From a bacterium (GTDB lineage: Bacteria; Cyanobacteriota; Vampirovibrionia; Gastranaerophilales; Gastranaerophilaceae): a DNA stretch of 5,481 nucleotides. This document shows positions 4,980-5,481 of the stretch, in pieces. The DNA lies in NCBI GenBank assembly GCA_017477685.1, contig JAFUUT010000342.1, forward strand, positions 1 to 5,481, written 5' to 3'. How positions within the stretch are numbered: the stretch's first letter is position 1; each line of letters opens with the position of its first letter. Made by a program: the position numbers and the translations under genes. The notes under the pieces are model-generated. The model saw only the letters and a list, made by a program, of their open reading frames with translations. It searched no databases and was not told the DNA's origin.

Positions 4980-5481
4980 ATGAGAGTATTATTTGTTATA
5001 GACCGAATTGAGTTGAAATATTTCGAATTTAATAAGCTCGTTACTAATTTCTGGATGATAAAATCTTTGTTAGAGAGAGGGTGCGAAGTTTTTATAACTA
5101 CAATCGATATGTTGAAACTCAAATCGGCTATAGCATATACCTCTTGTTTTAAGTCTTATGTAGAAAATGATAATATTTTCTACAATAAAGATATTTTAGA
5201 AGAATTTAGGATTGAAGATTTTAATTTGGTAATGTTCAGACCTGATCCGCCTGTTGATTTGGATTATATTAATGCAACAGATATTATGGATTTTGTGGAC
5301 AGGTCAAAAACATTTATTATGAACGACACCACAGCCGTTCGTAATTTTAATGAAAAATTGCACAGTGTTTATTTTAACGGTTTGATGCCTAAAAATATTG
5401 TTACTTCGTCTTTTAATGATATTTTAGAATTTCTGAATGAAAATGAAGAAATAATATTAAAACCTTTGAATCAATGCTTTG
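4980..5481 (+). CDS. gshB: Glutathione synthetase-like ATP-grasp ligase, N-terminal part (3' end outside window)
   Basis: The frame is open from ATG 4980 to the window edge, giving 167 residues of a protein expected to be about 310-320 long. It begins MRVLFVIDRIE, with the pre-ATP-grasp strand typical of GshB. MFRPDPPVDLDYINATDIMD (85-104) aligns with the GshB block R-x-DPP-D--[FY]I-AT-IL. NEKLHSVYFNGLMPKNIVT (124-142) matches NEKL--A-F--L-P-TLVT, and IILKPL (158-163) starts the ATP-grasp lysine strand. In GshB this lysine helps bind ATP, and the enzyme joins gamma-glutamylcysteine to glycine. The next residues are NQCF where GshB usually has DGxGG, so nucleotide-loop chemistry or substrate may differ. 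AGAGG (4971-4975) lies 4 nt before the ATG. No gshA is visible. The call is firm at family level and less so for glutathione itself. Confidence 0.8.
   Translation, partial: MRVLFVIDRIELKYFEFNKLVTNFWMIKSLLERGCEVFITTIDMLKLKSAIAYTSCFKSYVENDNIFYNKDILEEFRIEDFNLVMFRPDPPVDLDYINATDIMDFVDRSKTFIMNDTTAVRNFNEKLHSVYFNGLMPKNIVTSSFNDILEFLNENEEIILKPLNQCF

Overview
The window is about 5.5 kb of AT-rich bacterial chromosome and is almost entirely housekeeping sequence. Gene order: the 3' end of a TPR-repeat gene, a small P-loop kinase, rpsU (S21), rpsB (S2), tsf (EF-Ts), then ribD on the opposite strand, a UPF0173-type metallo-beta-lactamase-fold hydrolase and the 5' end of a gshB-like ATP-grasp gene. The N-terminus of S21 ([14 protein letters not shown]) is close to cyanobacterial S21, and a GshB-like gene is present while GC is low. 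I infer a non-photosynthetic relative of cyanobacteria (Melainabacteria/Gastranaerophilales type), but nothing in the window proves it.

Left block (1-1112): the TPR gene and the kinase are spaced as a translationally linked pair and end at a weak hairpin with a T-run. rpsU, which is only 57 codons, follows with its own promoter (TTGAAT-17-TATATT), a strong Shine-Dalgarno sequence and a clean 12-bp intrinsic terminator.

Middle block (1113-3180): rpsB and tsf form the usual translation pair. A good promoter (TTTACA-17-TATATT) is followed by a leader of about 155 nt. That leader is much richer in GC than its surroundings, has several possible stems, and is framed by nested inverted repeats, so it is a candidate cis-regulatory RNA, most simply an S2 autoregulatory leader. 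The rpsB-tsf gap is filled by an imperfect 37-bp palindrome built from an 8-bp unit (AAGTANNT). It begins one base after the rpsB stop and ends just before the tsf Shine-Dalgarno. The unit closes with a terminator that should work in both directions.

Right block (3181-5481): ribD runs leftward and converges on tsf. The UPF0173 hydrolase and the gshB-like gene run rightward, are separated by only 11 nt and probably share a transcript. The gshB-like gene is cut by the window edge.

I see no phage, transposase, CRISPR, toxin-antitoxin or defence system. The least explained elements are the two non-coding ones (rpsB leader and the 8-bp-unit palindrome). After them come the phosphomevalonate/dNMP-kinase-like protein and the divergent glycine loop of the GshB-like protein. 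Assignments rest on reading motifs by eye; no database search or folding program was run.
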